From contig CAWFFJ010000023.1 in the NCBI GenBank assembly GCA_963814875.1, forward strand, positions 62,001 to 126,000: a stretch of DNA of 64,000 nt, given 5' to 3'. This DNA comes from CAVSIS01 sp963814875. GTDB lineage: Bacteria; Acidobacteriota; Thermoanaerobaculia; Thermoanaerobaculales; Sulfomarinibacteraceae. Numbering within the stretch: the first letter of the stretch is position 1; every line of letters begins with the position of its first letter. The position numbers and the translations under genes were made by a program. The notes below the pieces were generated by a model. The model saw only the letters and a program-made list of their open reading frames with translations, was not told the DNA's origin and did no database searches. Shown here in pieces: positions 62,155-64,000 of this stretch.

Positions 62155-62942
62155 TGCGAGTCGCCGGCCTCCAGCTCGACATCGCCAACGGCGATCCGGC
62201 GGCCACCTTTGCGCGCGCCGAGGGGCTGGCCGAGCGCGCCGCCGCGGCCGGTGCTCGACTGGTCGTGCTGCCTGAGATGTTCGCCACCGGCTGGGCGGAA
62301 GGCCCGCCCGACCCCACCGGGATCGGTCTCGCCTCGCGCCGCTTTCTCGCCGACCTCGCCCGCCGGCTCGGGTGCTGGGTCGTCGGCGGATTTGCCCTGT
62401 CCGGAGACGACAGACCCTCCAATGCCTGCGCGCTCTTCGCACCGGACGGAACCGAGGCGGTCCTCTACGCCAAGACCCATCTCTTCTCTTTGACCGGGGA
62501 GGAGCGCCGGTACGCCGCCGGCAAGGGGGTCGGCGGCTGTGACGTCGAGGGCGTGCGCGTGACGCCTCTGATCTGCTACGACCTGCGCTTCCCCGAGCTG
62601 TTCCGTACGGTCGCCCACGCGACCGACCTGTTCGTGGTGATCGCGAACTGGCCCGACACCCGCGGGCACGCCTGGCGGACCCTCCAGCAGGCCCGAGCGA
62701 TCGACGCCCAGGCCTGGCTGCTCGGTGTCAACCGGGTCGGAGACGACGCCCGCGGCAACCCCCACCGCGGCGACTCCACCCTGGTCGACCCGCTGGGGCT
62801 TGCTGCGGCCACCCTGGCGGACCAGCCCGGGATCGTGCTCGGCGATGTCGACCCGGAGCGGGTCGCGGATGTGCGGCGGCAGTTCGGGTTCCTCGCCGAT
62901 CGCCGCCCCGAGCTCTACCAGCGGCTCGAAGACGGCGACTAG
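62154..62942 (+). CDS. nitrilase-superfamily amidase (omega-amidase/YafV-like)
   Basis: A 262-residue carbon-nitrogen hydrolase. The catalytic Glu-Lys-Cys triad is in VVLPEMFATG near residue 38, YAKTHLFSL near 107 and LICYDLRFPELF near 140. Short length and the GWAEGP and NWPDTRGHAWRTLQQARAID stretches resemble omega-amidases of the YafV/MtnU group, which hydrolyse 2-oxoglutaramate-type amides. It is co-translated with the MscS gene. Confidence 0.9.
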   Translation: MRVAGLQLDIANGDPAATFARAEGLAERAAAAGARLVVLPEMFATGWAEGPPDPTGIGLASRRFLADLARRLGCWVVGGFALSGDDRPSNACALFAPDGTEAVLYAKTHLFSLTGEERRYAAGKGVGGCDVEGVRVTPLICYDLRFPELFRTVAHATDLFVVIANWPDTRGHAWRTLQQARAIDAQAWLLGVNRVGDDARGNPHRGDSTLVDPLGLAAATLADQPGIVLGDVDPERVADVRRQFGFLADRRPELYQRLEDGD

Positions 62943-62990
62943 GAGTGTGTAGCTCATCGATGGATGGCGGACTTCGGAGGTGTGACGCGC
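62943..62990. repeat. half copy of the 44.2-kb palindromic element
   Basis: GGAGTGTGTAGCTCATCGAT followed by GGATGGCGGACTTCGGAGG, starting right after the amidase stop, matches the left arm of the element at 44235 in about three quarters of positions (GGAG-GTGT, CAT-GATGG and TTCGGAG blocks). In both places it begins at or over a stop codon. No right arm is present. Confidence 0.45.
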
Positions 62991-63020
62991 GGACGCAACT
63001 GGGACGTGCGTGACCCGGAG

Positions 63021-63341
63021 TTTGAACCGCCAAGACGCGAAGAACGCCAAGACATCACAAAGCCCTCCCAATGGACGCTGGGGCGGACCCACAGATCCTG
63101 GTGGCTGCCTCCGGCAGCCGCTCCCGACGGCTCGGAGGGCCGGACGACAGAACAGCTCTTTCGTCCGGCCCTCCCAGCCGTCCGGGCCGCGCGCCATGCG
63201 CGCGGCGGGGCCCCACGGGGATGATCTCGGTTCGTTCTGCTCGCACGCCAATCGCCGAACGCGATCGAACAATCCCGACGCCGCCTCCGCGACCGAATCA
63301 AACACCGCCCTCTTCGCGCTCTTGGCGTCTCAGCGGTTCAA
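63021..63341. repeat. long-armed palindromic repeat P3 with inner hairpins
   Basis: Left arm TTTGAACCGCCAAGACGCGA then AGAACGCCAAGA (63021-63052) and right arm TCTTCGCGCTCTTGGCGTCT then CAGCGGTTCAA (63311-63341) are complementary over most of 31 bases. The interior holds two strong hairpins: GGAGGGCCGGACGA with TCGTCCGGCCCTCC (63134-63147 and 63161-63174) and GCCGCGCGC-CAT-GCGCGCGGC (63186-63206). No gene occupies 62943-63570. A C/T tract with CACCTTCTTGTCCTCTTACC follows at 63418-63468. Confidence 0.7.
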
Positions 63342-63515
63342 CCATCCCCGTACCAAACGGCGGCCCACGACCCAGGTCCGGGCCAGCGTCCGAACCGCCA
63401 TCCGCTGCGGCCCTGACCCCCCTCACCTTCTTGTCCTCTTACCCTCTCACCTCCTCACTTCTTTCAACGATAGATCGCCTCTACAGCATATAGCTTATCA
63501 TCTATCTCATGCCTC

Positions 63516-63544
63516 TTGAGATTTTCCATGCGCCGGAGTAGACT
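63516..63544 (+). promoter_or_regulatory. candidate sigma-70 promoter of the zinc-ribbon gene
   Basis: TTGAGA (63516-63521), 17 bases, TAGACT (63539-63544), with the start expected near 63551 and the ATG at 63571 after GGAGGTG. The sequence just upstream (63470-63515) is the most A+T-rich stretch of the window. Identification is by consensus match only. Confidence 0.5.
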
Positions 63545-63570
63545 CCGCCGAATTTCACGGAGGTGATGCA

Positions 63571-64000
63571 ATGAAGTGTACGGCCTGCGGCGCCGAGGTT
63601 CCAATCGGCATGAAGTTCTGCGGTGGTTGTGGCGCGAAGATCGAGATCGTCGCGGATGGGCAGGGACCCCAGGAGGTCACCGGCCCATGGCTCAAGTCCG
63701 TGCTCGAGACGGTCGGGTTCTCGGTCGAGCTCGACGAGTCCTCCAGCGACAAGATGGTCGCGACCCACTCCCAGCGCCCGAACCAGGTCGTCCAGATCCG
63801 GCGTGACCTCGGCATCATCTCGTTGCAGAGTCCGTGGACGCTCAAGAAGCGGCGATGGGGCGCAAAGGAAGCCCTTTTGGAGGCGGTCAACGCCGCAAAC
63901 TCCAACTCGTGGTACTCGACCTTCTACGCCAATCTCGACGCCGACCGGCTGACCTCGAGCAGCTACTTCCAGCTCACCGAGCGGCTCAGCGGCGCCGACG
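63571..64000 (+). CDS. zinc-ribbon protein, N-terminal part (runs off window)
   Basis: The 143 visible residues begin MKCTACGAEVPIGMKFCGGC, a four-Cys zinc ribbon of the double-CxxC type, then a linker and a domain with VTGPWLKSVLETVGFSVELD near residue 38 and KEALLEAVNAANSNSWYSTF near 100. The latter resembles YbjN-like sensory-transduction folds, but this is uncertain. GGAGGTG lies eight bases upstream of the ATG. The gene is cut by the end of the window. Confidence 0.75.
   Translation, partial: MKCTACGAEVPIGMKFCGGCGAKIEIVADGQGPQEVTGPWLKSVLETVGFSVELDESSSDKMVATHSQRPNQVVQIRRDLGIISLQSPWTLKKRRWGAKEALLEAVNAANSNSWYSTFYANLDADRLTSSSYFQLTERLSGAD

Overview
The window is high-G+C DNA from a Gram-negative bacterium. 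Apolipoprotein N-acyltransferase, a lipobox protein, a cyclic beta-glucan synthase and an IPTL-CTERM surface protein all imply an outer membrane. The gene mix (bacterial deoxyhypusine-synthase-like protein, ornithine aminotransferase, SbcCD, YkgJ-type protein, many short palindromic repeats) would fit an Acidobacteriota or deltaproteobacterial-grade genome, but nothing here fixes the phylum.

Positions 1-19402 (minus strand) form one very long, tightly packed operon, most genes joined by ATGA overlaps: a small leader gene, phosphoglucomutase, glycogen phosphorylase, a HAD fragment, a broken acetate kinase, a SEC-C protein, phosphoketolase, a small membrane peptide, a P-type proton ATPase, a baeRF3 release-factor-like protein, an HPF-like ribosome factor, an exported protein, a fragment of 6-phosphogluconate dehydrogenase, G6P dehydrogenase, transaldolase, transketolase and phosphoglucose isomerase. 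It reads as a starvation programme: mobilise glycogen, run it through phosphoketolase and pentose-phosphate steps, hold the proton gradient and idle the ribosomes.

Positions 19.4-42.7 kb carry envelope and stress genes: cardiolipin synthase, a DUF305 lipoprotein, a 2733-residue cyclic glucan synthase in an operon with an ECF sigma factor and a methyltransferase-like membrane protein, a DUF3494 surface protein, a GAF/PAS histidine kinase with a NarL-type regulator, and a minus-strand stress operon (exported protein, CsbD, GlsB/YeaQ, dodecin, hydrolase). Six copies of a two-dyad DNA element lie 31-32 bp upstream of a TANNNT -10 box in front of nearly every transcription unit of this region and of the 19-kb operon. 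I read them as the operators of one regulon, plausibly driven by the two-component pair at 37.0-39.8 kb. This is the main discovery candidate of the window.

Positions 43-64 kb look like ordinary chromosome: deoxyhypusine-synthase-like protein, Lnt, RF2 with its programmed frameshift, ornithine aminotransferase (frameshifted here), peptide deformylase and partners, acyl-CoA dehydrogenase, nitroreductase, SbcCD, rhomboid protease, a cyclic-nucleotide-gated MscS channel, a nitrilase-family amidase and a zinc-ribbon protein cut by the window end. Intergenic regions here are filled with several families of palindromic repeats and C/T-rich tracts.

Several genes are interrupted by indels (ackA, rocD, the 33.7-kb gene, the DUF3494 gene). 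Some lie in or beside homopolymers and may be sequencing errors rather than real lesions; this cannot be settled from the sequence alone. No tRNA, rRNA, CRISPR array or intact transposase gene was seen.
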